From: Martinezella rhizogenes
Lineage (GTDB): Bacteria; Pseudomonadota; Alphaproteobacteria; Rhizobiales; Rhizobiaceae
Direction of reading: 5' to 3'
DNA: 64,000 nt
Assembly: GCA_013322215.1 (NCBI GenBank)
Contig: JAAMEZ010000002.1
Coordinates: 1-64,000, forward strand
The notes under the pieces are model-generated. The model was not told where the DNA came from. It saw nothing but the letters and a program-made list of their open reading frames with translations, and ran no database searches. Position 1 is the first letter of the stretch, and every line of letters begins with the position of its first letter. Position numbers and translations under genes: made by a program. Shown one piece after another: positions 17,741 to 26,800 of this stretch.

Positions 17741-18456
17741 TCATTGACCGAGGCGGATGCCGCCATCGCAGATCAGCGTATGACCGCTGGTGAAGCCGTT
17801 GCCGATCAGAAAAGCGATGGCTTCGGCGATCTCCCGTGGGTCGCCGACGCGGCCGACCGGCGTGCGTGCTGCGAAGTTGGCGAAGGTCGGCTCTTTCTGC
17901 TCTTCGCTTAGGAAATCCCACCAGGGGGTGTCGACGACACCGGGCGAAACGCAGTTCACTCGGATGGGCTTGAGTTCGACGGCGAGGATCGGTGCCAATG
18001 CGGCAATGGCGGCATTGATGGCTCCAAGCCCGGCGGTTCCCGGCATGGCCGCCTGTGCCGAGACGGCGGAGACGAAGGTGATGCTGCCCTGCTTCGAAAG
18101 ATGGGGAAGGCAAGCTTGGGCACAGGCGAAATGTGCCATGGTCTTCTGCTCGAAGCCTTTCCTGACATCGGCGAGGTCGACGGTGGCAAAGGGACCGGCG
18201 CCATTGCCGCCGCCCAAGGCCAGGACGAGATGGTCGAGCGGGCCGATTGCCTGGAAGGCTTCGGTAAGGCCCGTGAAGTCGGCGGCATCCATGGCGACGG
18301 GGGTAAGCTCGCCGTTCAGGCTTTGCGTGGCAGCCTGGAGCTTCGCAGCGTCGCGACCTGTGATCGTGACCCGGTTCCTTTTTCGAGAAGATGGGCGGCG
18401 GTCGCAAGGCCGATGCCGGAGGAGCCGCCGATAATAACGACATGCTGAGACGACAT
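17741..18456 (-). pseudogene. Short-chain dehydrogenase/reductase, frameshifted
   Basis: The natural start is ATG 18456 with AGGAG 6 bases upstream; its frame begins SQHVVIIGGSSGIGLATAA (cofactor motif GGSSGIG) and reaches HLLEKG, but then ends after 46 residues. The frame carrying the rest (NRVTITGRD... to CDGGIRLGQ, stop at 17741) lies +1 from it. One missing base next to the AAAAAGG run at about 18376-18378 would restore a full-length ~238-residue SDR. The catalytic Tyr-Lys pair is also not at its normal place (GLGAINAA). Either a real frameshift or an assembly error. It follows the next SDR gene after 44 bases. Confidence 0.75.
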
Positions 18457-18500
18457 GGGTGTCTCCTTTCTGGAGGTAGGGGAGTGGTCAGGGGTATGGT

Positions 18501-19316
18501 TCAGCCGAGGCCGGCAAGGCTCTGGCTGAGTATTCGCAGACGCTGTCGCGCGGTTGCGTCATAGGCCTGGGCGGCAGCGCGTGATGGGCGCAGCCCGTCG
18601 TAATAGAGGCCGGTGTGCCCTTCCAGGGCGGTGCCGGCCGCCAGATTGAGGATGGCATCGGCACCTTGCTCGACGGAGCTTATGGGGGTGACGCCTGCCT
18701 GGCGCACCATGGTCGTGTCCATATAGGTTGCCGGGTGCAGGCAGTTGGCAGTGACGCCGGAGCCGGCAAGCTCCTCTGCGAGATCGAAGGTGAACATGAT
18801 CTGCGCCAGCTTGCTCTGGCAATAGGCGCGCACACCGCTATAGCCGCGTGTCAGCATGACGTCGGAGAAGTCGATTGCCTGCTGTCCAGCCGAAGACACG
18901 TTGACGATGCGGGCGGGAGTGCTTGCCTTCAACAGGGGCAGCAGGCGGCGCGTCAGTAGGAAGCCGGCGAGATAATTCACGGCAAAGCGCAGCTCGTATC
19001 CGTCTTGGCTCACCTGTCGCCCGCCGCCGCCATTGGTGCCGATGCCGGCATTGTTGATCAGAACGTCGAGGTGGTCGTAATCATGCTCGATGGCGTCGGC
19101 CAGAGTGCGGACCTCATCCAGCGAAGAAAGGTCGGCAAGATGGAAGGTTGCTTTCCCGCCTTTGTCCCGGATGCGGGAGATCAGCTCTTCGGCGCGGGCC
19201 TTGTTGCGGCCGTGAATGAGCACTGTCGCACCTGCTGCTGCCAGTCGTTCCGCGACCCGGCGCCCGACACCATCCGTCGAGCCTGTAATCAGGACCGTCT
19301 TGCCGCTCATATCCAT
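18501..19316 (-). CDS. SDR family oxidoreductase
   Basis: 271 residues with the classical short-chain dehydrogenase layout: cofactor motif TGSTDGVG (~10-17), NNAG (~86), catalytic serine in VNVSSAG (~140) and YCQSK (YxxxK, ~165). The closest recognisable relatives are retinol dehydrogenase-like SDRs. I start at ATG 19316, with GAAGG 8 bases upstream; 19373 would add 19 unlike residues. It is divergent from an MmyB-type regulator gene that starts 101 bases away and probably controls it, and is followed by a second, broken SDR. Confidence 0.88.
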   Translation of the reverse strand: MDMSGKTVLITGSTDGVGRRVAERLAAAGATVLIHGRNKARAEELISRIRDKGGKATFHLADLSSLDEVRTLADAIEHDYDHLDVLINNAGIGTNGGGGRQVSQDGYELRFAVNYLAGFLLTRRLLPLLKASTPARIVNVSSAGQQAIDFSDVMLTRGYSGVRAYCQSKLAQIMFTFDLAEELAGSGVTANCLHPATYMDTTMVRQAGVTPISSVEQGADAILNLAAGTALEGHTGLYYDGLRPSRAAAQAYDATARQRLRILSQSLAGLG

Positions 19317-19417
19317 AGCTACCGCCTTCTTGTTGTCTGCATGACGATCTTTGGCAGCTTGCAGGCGCGGCAAACAGTTCTGACTTTATCCTAGTATTGA
19401 TCCTGCTATGTTAAGCC

Positions 19418-20281
19418 ATGACGATCAATCAGAGCCAGACCATTCTCGAAGCCAGACGTCGCGAGTTCGGCGTCTTCCTGCGCTCCCGTCGTGAAAAACT
19501 GACGCCTGCGGGTGTTGGACTTCCGGAGGGGTTTCGGCGGCGCACTCCGGGGCTCAGGCGCGAGGAAGTGGCGCTTCTCGCCGATGTCGGCACCACCTGG
19601 TACACATGGCTGGAACAGGGCCGGGATGTCCGCCCCTCCGCGGAGGTTCTATCGGCGCTGGCCGACGCGCTACGCCTCGATCCGGCCGAGCGGCGGCATC
19701 TCTTTACGCTGAGTGATCGGCCGTCTGCGGAAGCTCCTTCGCGCGGTCCTGAGGATGTACCAGACGCTCTGCGGCGCATGCTTGCAAGTCTTAAGGGCCA
19801 ACCGGCCTATGTTCTCGGCCGGCGTTGGGATGTGCTGGCATGGAATGCGGCAGCGGTCGCACTTTTCGGCGATTACGCCCTGCTGCAGGGCGATGCGCGC
19901 AACAGCGTCCATCGGGTGTTTACCGACCCTGCTCATCGACAGCTTCTTGTCGATTGGGAGATCGTTGCGGCGAATTCGCTGGCGATGTTTCGCGCCGACA
20001 GCGCCCGTTACGCCGGCGATCCCGATTTCGAGCGGCTGATCGCCACATTGACGCAGGCGAGCCCCGAATTTCGCGCGTGGTGGCCGAGGCAGGATGTGCT
20101 GCGGCCGCTGACCGGTCACAAGCGTCTGCGCCATCCGGAAGGCGGGTTGATGACATTCGAATATACCGCGCTTGCCGTCATGGATCGTGCCGACATGAAG
20201 CTGGTGGTCTATACGCCGCTCGACGAGGACGGGACGAACGACCGGCTGAAGCGATTGTTGAGCCGAACTGGCACAGCCTAA
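19418..20281 (+). CDS. XRE-family regulator with MmyB-type ligand-binding domain
   Basis: 287 residues. The N-terminal helix-turn-helix (residues ~10-85) has the signature start FGVFLRSRREKL, RRRTPGLRREEVALLADVG and WYTWLEQGR of this family. The C-terminal part (~110-270) is the MmyB ligand-binding domain: VLGRRWDVLAWNAAAVALFGD and the closing DRADMKLVVYTPLDE. In related systems such genes sit divergently to a reductase gene and respond to its substrate, which is the arrangement seen here. The ligand is unknown. Confidence 0.88.
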   Translation: MTINQSQTILEARRREFGVFLRSRREKLTPAGVGLPEGFRRRTPGLRREEVALLADVGTTWYTWLEQGRDVRPSAEVLSALADALRLDPAERRHLFTLSDRPSAEAPSRGPEDVPDALRRMLASLKGQPAYVLGRRWDVLAWNAAAVALFGDYALLQGDARNSVHRVFTDPAHRQLLVDWEIVAANSLAMFRADSARYAGDPDFERLIATLTQASPEFRAWWPRQDVLRPLTGHKRLRHPEGGLMTFEYTALAVMDRADMKLVVYTPLDEDGTNDRLKRLLSRTGTA

Positions 20282-20317
20282 ATCCGGCCTCCGCCGGCCG
20301 CAGTCATCCCTTTCCTA

Positions 20318-20641
20318 CTAATCCTCCAGATCTTTTTTCAACTGATCGAGGATGGAGAGGGCGTGGCCGGCATAGGCGCTGATCCAGCGATCATGGATCT
20401 GTTTGATCGGCAGGCTGTTCAGATGGTTCCAGCGCTCGCGTCCTTCCTTTTGGGCGATCACGAGATCGGCTTCCTCCAGCACTTTCAGATGCTGCATCAC
20501 GGTGCAGCGGTCCATATCCGTGAATGCCTCGCAGAGCATGCCCGTCGTACGCGGTGCGCTCTTGAGCATGTCGAGGATTTCGCGCCGGCGACGATGCGCA
20601 AGGGCCTTGAAAATCAGGTCGCTATCCGATTCGTTTGACAT
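20318..20641 (-). CDS. ArsR-type winged-helix regulator
   Basis: 107 residues. FKALAHRRRREILDML at residues ~11-26, a recognition helix around DRCTVMQHLKVLEEADLV (~43-60) and the wing AQKEGRERWNHLN show a small ArsR-like repressor lacking the classic metal-binding ELCVCD motif, the type that accompanies SRPBCC proteins. It is divergent from the SRPBCC gene; a palindrome covers its own start codon, so it likely autoregulates. Confidence 0.88.
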   Translation of the reverse strand: MSNESDSDLIFKALAHRRRREILDMLKSAPRTTGMLCEAFTDMDRCTVMQHLKVLEEADLVIAQKEGRERWNHLNSLPIKQIHDRWISAYAGHALSILDQLKKDLED

Positions 20642-20659
20642 GTTATATTTTTATAACAT
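20640..20659. promoter_or_regulatory. Operator-like palindrome in the arsR/SRPBCC divergent promoter
   Basis: ATGTTATA-TTTT-TATAACAT is a perfect 8-4-8 palindrome in the 73-base divergent region, overlapping the arsR start codon. It is a natural ArsR-dimer site and could shut both genes. Confidence 0.6.
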
Positions 20660-20714
20660 AATGAGACCGCTCGCAATGGAGCGATAGCCACAAACGGACA
20701 ACGGAGGAGATGCC

Positions 20715-21197
20715 ATGACATTGAATGTTCGGATTTCAGGACGGATCGGCCGCCAGGTCAGTGAAGTCTTCGATGCGGTCGTCAATCCGAAGAAGCTTTC
20801 GAGCTATTTCACGACAGTCGGCGGCGCCAGCGCCCCGCTTGTGGCGGGAACGACGGTCATCTGGTGGAAGAATGCCCCCGTCGAGGTGAATGAGGTGGAA
20901 GCCAACAAGCGGATCGTCTTTCACTGGGAAGGCGGCACCGGTGAGGATGGCATCCGCTATAGGACGAAGGTCGAGATGACGTTCGATGCCCTGGACGATG
21001 GCGGTACGCTCGTCATCATCGAGGAAACGGGCTGGCGCGAAGACGAGGCGGGCCGCCGCGGCACCTATCTGAACTGCGAGGGCTGGACGCAGATGCTCTG
21101 CTGCATGAAGGCTTTCGTCGAATACGGGATCAATCTGCGCGAAGGATTCTTCCTGAGCGAGATGCGGGGCGAGCCGGCGGAGGCGCCGGATCGCTGA
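20715..21197 (+). CDS. SRPBCC (AHSA1-like) domain protein
   Basis: 160 residues of the START-like SRPBCC fold: SEVFDAVVNPKKLSSYF near the start, VEVNEVEANKRIVFHWEGG in the middle, and the long C-terminal helix starting GWTQMLCCMKAFVEYG. The family binds small hydrophobic ligands in a deep cavity; the ligand is unknown. It has an adjacent ArsR gene, a frequent pairing. GGAGGAG lies a few bases before the ATG. Confidence 0.86.
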   Translation: MTLNVRISGRIGRQVSEVFDAVVNPKKLSSYFTTVGGASAPLVAGTTVIWWKNAPVEVNEVEANKRIVFHWEGGTGEDGIRYRTKVEMTFDALDDGGTLVIIEETGWREDEAGRRGTYLNCEGWTQMLCCMKAFVEYGINLREGFFLSEMRGEPAEAPDR

Positions 21198-21259
21198 GTT
21201 CCGGCAAAGACGCATCGGGAGTCATCAAACCCTTCCCCCTGCATTGGCTTTCAGCTTGA

Positions 21260-21287
21260 GGCCCGGCGCTGATTTTGGCGCCGGGCC
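21260..21287 (+). terminator. Hairpin after the SRPBCC gene
   Basis: GGCCCGGCGC/GCGCCGGGCC forms a 10-bp stem with an 8-base loop, 63 bases past the stop. The T tract is poor, so termination may be incomplete. Confidence 0.55.
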
Positions 21288-21830
21288 AATCCGTTTGCTT
21301 GTCGACCAGCTGCTCGTTCTACCTATCTCGACTGGTTCAGCGCGATCTTATCAAGAGGACAGGTTGACGGCACAATATGGATATCTATCTCACGTTGTAG
21401 TACGCTTCCGACAATCGGGAGCGAGGCTGAGCTTCGGCCTTCGAAAACTGGCTGGCTGAGTTTGCCCGAAGAATTGTGATTCATGCCGGCTGCTCGGCCG
21501 CGAAGATGTGTTCGCATGAAGGAATGACTGGACAGATGACCAGTTGGCGAATTCCTGATACAGGCTGCCTTCGGGATGGGATGGGAAGATCACTTTTGTG
21601 TGTGGATAAGCTCAAAAGCCGGGTGAATGACAAAATCCTTTAAATAATAACAGATTCATTGCTGGCAGGACGGGGCCTGCGCCAAAATTGCCAAAATTCA
21701 GAATGATGGGAGCGCGCGTCACAACGGGCTTGTCGAAAGAAGTGTATACGGCAACTCGAAGACGCGTCGTCGATGTTACTGAATATCCGAACAGTCGGAA
21801 CCGGCGAAGATCACTATAAACAGGTAGAGT
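21288..21830. other. 543-base region without a recognisable gene, upstream of lpiA
   Basis: Small frames on both strands show no family resemblance or ribosome site. The last 200 bases are AT-rich and end with CACTATAAACAGG shortly before the lpiA start (TATAAA at about 21814-21819), a possible promoter. It may hold an acid-response promoter, a long leader or a small RNA; I see no clear structure. Confidence 0.5.
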
Positions 21831-24440
21831 ATGTCGAGCCCAATCGATCTGGAAAATGCCGATGAGGAATTGGAAGAGCGTGGCGGTGTCGTCGGTCTGT
21901 TGAACCGCTACCGGGCGCTGATCGTCGCTCTTCTCACCGTCGCCGTCTTCTGCATCGCTGCTTACGCGATCTACGACCTGACCACAGAAGTGCGTTATGA
22001 CGACGTCGTGCACGCCTTGACGACGACGAAGATCTCCTCGGTGCTGCTTGCGCTGCTGTTTACCGGGCTGAGCTTCGCTTCCCTGATCTTCTATGACCAG
22101 AATGCACTCGAATATATCGGCAAGCGGCTGCCGTTTCCGCATGTGGCACTGACCTCCTTCAGCGCCTATGCAGTCGGCAACACGGCCGGCTTCGGCGCGC
22201 TCAGCGCCGGTGCGATCCGCTACCGCGCCTATACCCGGCTCGGACTGTCGCCCGACGACATCACCCGCGTCATCGCTTTCGTCACGCTCGCCTTCGGTCT
22301 CGGCCTGGCCGCCGTCGGCGCTATCGCGCTTCTGGTCATCGCCGACGAGATCGGCCCGCTGATCGGCGTCGATGGCTTGTGGCTGCGGCTGATCGCCATC
22401 GTCATTCTCGCGGCGCTCGCTTTCGTCGTCTATGCCGGCCGCAACGGCCGCGAGGTGCGCATCGGGCCGGTCGAAGTTCGGCTGCCGGATTCGCGCACTT
22501 GGTCGCGACAGTTCCTCGTCACCGCATTCGATATCGCAGCCTCGGCCTCCGTGCTCTATGTACTGCTGCCGGAAACCTCGATCGGATGGCCGGGCTTCTT
22601 CGCCATCTATGCCATCGCTGTCGGCCTCGGTGTGCTCAGCCACGTTCCAGCCGGCTTCGGCGTCTTCGAGACGATCATCATCGCCTGGCTCGGCAGTTCG
22701 GTGAACGAAGACGCCGTTCTGAGCTCTCTGGTCCTCTATCGCGTCATCTACAACGTCATCCCGCTCGTCATCGCGATCGCCGCGATCTCGGTGGCGGAGC
22801 TGCGCCGTTTCGTCGATCATCCGGTGGCTTCCAGCATGCGCCGCATCGGCGCCCGTGTCATGCCGCAGCTGCTTTCGGCCTTTGCGCTATTGCTCGGCAT
22901 GATGCTGGTCTTCTCGAGCGTCACGCCGACGCCGGATCAAAACCTGATCGTGCTGTCCGACTATCTGCCGCTATCGCTGGTCGAAAGTGCACATTTTCTC
23001 TCCAGCCTTCTCGGGCTGGCGATCATCGTAGCTGCGCGTGGTCTCAGCCAGCGCCTCGATGGCGCCTGGTGGGTATCGAGTTTTTCGGCGCTGCTTGCCC
23101 TGTTCCTGTCGCTGCTGAAGGCCATCGCCATCGTCGAGGCGGGACTGCTGGCCTTCTTCGTCTTCAGCCTTGTCGTCAGCCGCCGCCTGTTCAAGCGACC
23201 GGCCTCGCTGCTCAATCAGACGCTGACGGCCGGATGGCTGACGGCCATTGCCGTCGTCTGCATCGGCGCGATCGTGGTGCTGTTCTTCGTCTATCGCGAT
23301 GTCGGATACAGCAATCAGCTCTGGTGGCAATTCGAATTCGCCGACGAGGCGCCGCGCGGGCTTCGCGCGGCCCTCGGCATTTCCATCCTATCCTCGGCGA
23401 TCGCGATCTTCAGCCTTCTGCGCCCGGCGACGAAACGCCTGGAGCCCGTCACCGACGATGCGGTGACCCGTGCCGTCGAAATCGTCCGCAAGCAAGGCGT
23501 GGCCGACGCCAATCTGGTGCGCATGGGCGACAAGAACATCATGTTCTCGGAAAAGGGCGATGCCTTCATCATGTACGGCAAGCAGGGCCGCTCGTGGATC
23601 GCGTTGTTCGACCCCGTCGGCCCGCGTCAGGCGCTGCCGGATCTGATCTGGCGTTTCGTCGAGGCTGCACGTGCGGCGGGTTGCCGCTCGGTGTTCTACC
23701 AGATCTCGCCCGCACTTCTGTCCTATTGTGCCGATGCCGGCCTGCGTGCCTACAAGCTCGGCGAGCTCGCCGTGGTCAATCTTGCCAATTTCGAGCTCAA
23801 GGGCGGCAAATGGGCCAACCTTAGACAGACGGCCAGCCGCGCGGTTCGCGATGGACTAGAATTTGCCGTTATCGAACCTCAAGATATACCTGAAGTCATG
23901 GATCAGCTTGCCCATGTGTCCGACACGTGGCTTGCCGATCACAATGCCAAGGAAAAGAGCTTCTCGCTTGGCGCGTTCGATCCGGACTACGTGTGCTCGC
24001 AGCCGATCGGCGTGTTGAAAAAGGATGGTAATATCGTCGCTTTTGCGAATATCCTGATGACGGAGACCAAGGAGGAGGGGTCCGTCGACCTGATGCGTTT
24101 TTCGCCCGATGCCCCGAAGGGTTCGATGGATTTCCTGTTCGTGCAGATCCTCGAATACCTCAAGGGCCAGGGCTTTCAGCGTTTCAACCTCGGCATGGCG
24201 CCGCTATCGGGCATGTCGAGACGGGAATCGGCGCCGGTTTGGGACAGGGTCGGGGGGACTGTCTTCGAGCATGGCGAGCGTTTCTATAACTTCAAAGGGC
24301 TTCGTGCCTTCAAATCCAAGTTCCATCCCGAATGGCAGCCGCGCTATCTGGCTGTTTCGGGAGGTGTAAGTCCAATGATCGCGTTGATGGATGCCACATT
24401 CCTCATCGGGGGCGGACTTAAGGGGGTCGTGAGGAAATGA
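21831..24440 (+). CDS. mprF: Bifunctional lysylphosphatidylglycerol synthase/flippase MprF (LpiA)
   Basis: 869 residues. The N-terminal ~520 residues form about 14 membrane segments (flippase part, with SAYAVGNTAGFGALSAGAIRYR at ~105-125 as the conserved block); the C-terminal ~300 are the cytosolic DUF2156 aminoacyl-transferase that moves lysine from Lys-tRNA to phosphatidylglycerol (GDKNIMFSEKGDAFIMY, FNLGMAPLSGM, FKSKFHPEWQPRYL). In Rhizobium tropici this gene, lpiA, is induced at low pH and protects against polymyxin in acid. Its stop overlaps the acvB start (ATGA), so they are translationally coupled. Confidence 0.95.
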   Translation: MSSPIDLENADEELEERGGVVGLLNRYRALIVALLTVAVFCIAAYAIYDLTTEVRYDDVVHALTTTKISSVLLALLFTGLSFASLIFYDQNALEYIGKRLPFPHVALTSFSAYAVGNTAGFGALSAGAIRYRAYTRLGLSPDDITRVIAFVTLAFGLGLAAVGAIALLVIADEIGPLIGVDGLWLRLIAIVILAALAFVVYAGRNGREVRIGPVEVRLPDSRTWSRQFLVTAFDIAASASVLYVLLPETSIGWPGFFAIYAIAVGLGVLSHVPAGFGVFETIIIAWLGSSVNEDAVLSSLVLYRVIYNVIPLVIAIAAISVAELRRFVDHPVASSMRRIGARVMPQLLSAFALLLGMMLVFSSVTPTPDQNLIVLSDYLPLSLVESAHFLSSLLGLAIIVAARGLSQRLDGAWWVSSFSALLALFLSLLKAIAIVEAGLLAFFVFSLVVSRRLFKRPASLLNQTLTAGWLTAIAVVCIGAIVVLFFVYRDVGYSNQLWWQFEFADEAPRGLRAALGISILSSAIAIFSLLRPATKRLEPVTDDAVTRAVEIVRKQGVADANLVRMGDKNIMFSEKGDAFIMYGKQGRSWIALFDPVGPRQALPDLIWRFVEAARAAGCRSVFYQISPALLSYCADAGLRAYKLGELAVVNLANFELKGGKWANLRQTASRAVRDGLEFAVIEPQDIPEVMDQLAHVSDTWLADHNAKEKSFSLGAFDPDYVCSQPIGVLKKDGNIVAFANILMTETKEEGSVDLMRFSPDAPKGSMDFLFVQILEYLKGQGFQRFNLGMAPLSGMSRRESAPVWDRVGGTVFEHGERFYNFKGLRAFKSKFHPEWQPRYLAVSGGVSPMIALMDATFLIGGGLKGVVRK

Positions 24441-25834
24441 TCTTGAAATACGCAATGTCATTGGCTTTCGCATGCATGGTGTCGATGGGCCTGCTGGTGT
24501 CGGGTCCGGCACGGGCGGAAGCCGACGACGCCAAATATGATCTGGGCATGATCCCGGCGCCGCATATCATGCGCCCGCAGGGCAAGGTTTCGAACGAAGT
24601 CGTGCTGATTTCCGATCTCGCCGGCTGGGGTGACAAGGAAAAAGCAGTTGCCGACAAGCTGGTCGCCAACGGTTCGCTCGTGATCGGCATCGATTATCCG
24701 TCCTTGCTGGCTTCGCTCAACAAATACGACGTCAGCCAGAATGACGGCTGCATCTATATCGTTTCCGATCTGGAATCGCTCAGCCAGCAGGTGCAGCGCT
24801 CCTTTGCCGACAGCACCTATCAATTGCCTATCATCGCCGGTGTCGGCGCCGGCGGTGCCATGGCGCTGACGATCGCTGCCCAGACCCCGGATGCGACGGT
24901 CGCGGGCACGCTGGCTGTCGATCCGACCGCCGGTATCGGCCTGAAGCAGGAACTCTGCACGCCGGCCGAGAAGAAGACCGATGGCGACATGGTGTCCTTC
25001 GGTCTGCAGGAAGGTGCCTTGCCGAACCCGATCCTGGTGACCTTCACGGCCAATGCGCCGAAGGACGGACGCGACCATGTCGAGGAGATCCAGAAGGACC
25101 ATCCCGAAGTTCAGACCACGGATTCGGATAATGCCGACACCTATGCGACGCTTGAGGCATCGCTCGCCGATCTGATGAAGGCGATCGACAGCTCCAAGTC
25201 GCCGCTTGGGCTGCCCGTCGACGTCATGGAGACGACGCCGACCGAGGATACGCTTGCGATCGTCTATTCGGGCGACGGCGGCTGGCGCGACATTGATAAG
25301 GAAGTCGGCAGCTATCTGCAGGACCAGGGCATTCCTGTCGTGGGCGTCGATACCCTGCATTATTTCTGGACCGAGAAGGACCCGCAGCAGACTGCGAACG
25401 ACCTTGGCCGGATCATCGACTTCTACACCAAGCGCTTCAAGGTCAAGCATGTGGTGCTGGTTGGCTATTCCTTCGGCGCAGATGTGCTGCCGGCGAGCTA
25501 CAATCGCCTGCCGCAGTCTGAAAAAGACAAGATCGTGCAGATGTCGCTGCTGTCGCTGTCGCAGAAGGTCGACTACGTAATTTCGGTCATGGGCTGGCTC
25601 GGTGCTTCGAGCGAGGGCAAGGGCGGCAACCCCGTCAATGACCTCAAGTCGATCAATCCGAAGATGGTGCAATGCGTTTATGGCAAGGACGACGACGAGG
25701 ATGTCGCATGCCCGCTGTTGAAGGGCACGGGAGCCGAAGTCATTGCCATGGATGGCGGCCATCATTTCGACGACGACTATGAGGCGTTGGCGAACCACAT
25801 CATCAATGGTCTGAAGAGCCGCCTCGGCGAATAA
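24437..25834 (+). CDS. acvB: AcvB/VirJ family periplasmic lysyl-PG hydrolase (AtvA)
   Basis: 465 residues with a signal peptide (cleavage near ARAEA, ~28). Two alpha/beta-hydrolase-like halves: the C-terminal VirJ domain (~250-465) has an intact nucleophile elbow GYSFGAD and a late GGHHFDDD histidine; in the N-terminal half the matching elbow reads GVGAGG, without serine. In Agrobacterium AcvB cleaves lysyl-phosphatidylglycerol made by LpiA, and in R. tropici atvA is needed for acid tolerance and symbiosis. The 4-base overlap with lpiA agrees with a make-and-break pair. Confidence 0.93.
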   Translation: MILKYAMSLAFACMVSMGLLVSGPARAEADDAKYDLGMIPAPHIMRPQGKVSNEVVLISDLAGWGDKEKAVADKLVANGSLVIGIDYPSLLASLNKYDVSQNDGCIYIVSDLESLSQQVQRSFADSTYQLPIIAGVGAGGAMALTIAAQTPDATVAGTLAVDPTAGIGLKQELCTPAEKKTDGDMVSFGLQEGALPNPILVTFTANAPKDGRDHVEEIQKDHPEVQTTDSDNADTYATLEASLADLMKAIDSSKSPLGLPVDVMETTPTEDTLAIVYSGDGGWRDIDKEVGSYLQDQGIPVVGVDTLHYFWTEKDPQQTANDLGRIIDFYTKRFKVKHVVLVGYSFGADVLPASYNRLPQSEKDKIVQMSLLSLSQKVDYVISVMGWLGASSEGKGGNPVNDLKSINPKMVQCVYGKDDDEDVACPLLKGTGAEVIAMDGGHHFDDDYEALANHIINGLKSRLGE

Positions 25835-25840
25835 TAGCAG

Positions 25841-25872
25841 GTGACGCGCGGCACGTTGCTGCCGCGCGTCAC
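25841..25872 (+). terminator. Hairpin after acvB
   Basis: GTGACGCGCGGCA/TGCCGCGCGTCAC, a 13-bp perfect stem with a 6-base loop, starts 7 bases past the acvB stop. No T tract follows, so it may act mainly as an RNA-end stabiliser. Confidence 0.6.
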
Positions 25873-26021
25873 TCGCCCTTGCCATCGGCGCAATGTCTTT
25901 TCCCCGCAGTCAAACTCAGCATTCGTTTGCTTCTTGCCGCGGCTGCCGCTAGTCGGGGGAGGGCTCGCATCGTGAGGCCGCGTTTTGCGGCTGATCACCG
26001 TCTATCCAGAAAGGTTCTTCC

Positions 26022-26696
26022 TTGTCCGCTGCATCGTCTTCCGCCTTCACCAAGACCTATTCCGGTTTCCTGTTCGACATGGATGGCACGATCATCAATT
26101 CGATCGCCGCCGCCGAACGTGTCTGGGGTAACTGGGCGCGCGCTCAAGGACTTGATGTCGAGAAGTTCATGCCGACCATGCACGGCAAGCGCGGCGTCGA
26201 TACGATTGGCCAGTTGAATCTGCCTGGCGTCGATCCGGTCGCGGAGGCGCTGAAGATCACCGAGGCTGAGATTGCCGATGTCGAGGGTGTCGTCGCACTG
26301 CCGGGCGCTGTCGATTTCCTGGCTTCCCTGCCGCCGGAGCGCTGGGCGATCGTTACCTCGTCGCCCTATCGGCTGGCGCTGGCGCGGCTGGATGCTGCCG
26401 GGATCCCCGTGCCGCGCTTCATCGTTACGGCCGAGGACGTGAAGGTCGGCAAGCCCGATCCGCAGGGTTATATCCTCGGCGCGCAGCGCCTTGGTCTCAG
26501 CCCATCGGAATGCCTGGTGTTTGAAGACGTCATGGCCGGCGTCAAGGCGGGCGAGGCGGCCGGTGCCGATGTGGTGGTCATCACCGCGACGCATTCGCAT
26601 CCGGTCGAGACCAATCACACGACGCTGCATAATTATGAAAACGTTCGCGCTCATGTGGATGGCAACGGAAAATTGTCGATCATCCGCAAAGGCTGA
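26022..26696 (+). CDS. HAD-IA family sugar phosphatase-like hydrolase
   Basis: 224 residues. HAD motif I FDMDGTI (~18-24), motif II TSSPY (~108), motif III lysine in KVGKPDPQGY (~143) and motif IV FEDVMAGVKAG (~168) are all present, with a helical cap between I and II. Such enzymes dephosphorylate sugar phosphates or similar small metabolites. It begins with TTG at 26022, preceded by AAAGG at 7 bases; the first ATG in this frame lies inside motif I. It is the last gene before fau. Confidence 0.87.
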   Translation: MSAASSSAFTKTYSGFLFDMDGTIINSIAAAERVWGNWARAQGLDVEKFMPTMHGKRGVDTIGQLNLPGVDPVAEALKITEAEIADVEGVVALPGAVDFLASLPPERWAIVTSSPYRLALARLDAAGIPVPRFIVTAEDVKVGKPDPQGYILGAQRLGLSPSECLVFEDVMAGVKAGEAAGADVVVITATHSHPVETNHTTLHNYENVRAHVDGNGKLSIIRKG

Positions 26697-26800
26697 TGGA
26701 GCCGGCTCCTTTCTGCGACGATCATATGTCGCTTTCGCGCTTTGCAATGGGCTGCCGGCTCATTATGTTTTCGTGATCTTATAAATTTCGCGAAGAGCAG

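Noticed and set aside
21612..22820. 402-codon minus-strand frame overlapping lpiA
   Set aside because: Mostly the complement of the MprF membrane domain, giving an Asp/Glu/Arg-rich non-protein-like sequence.
15130..26780. Prophage, integrative element or genomic island with borders
   Set aside because: No integrase, transposase, tRNA target, or direct repeats at the ends; GC looks like the rest of the window.
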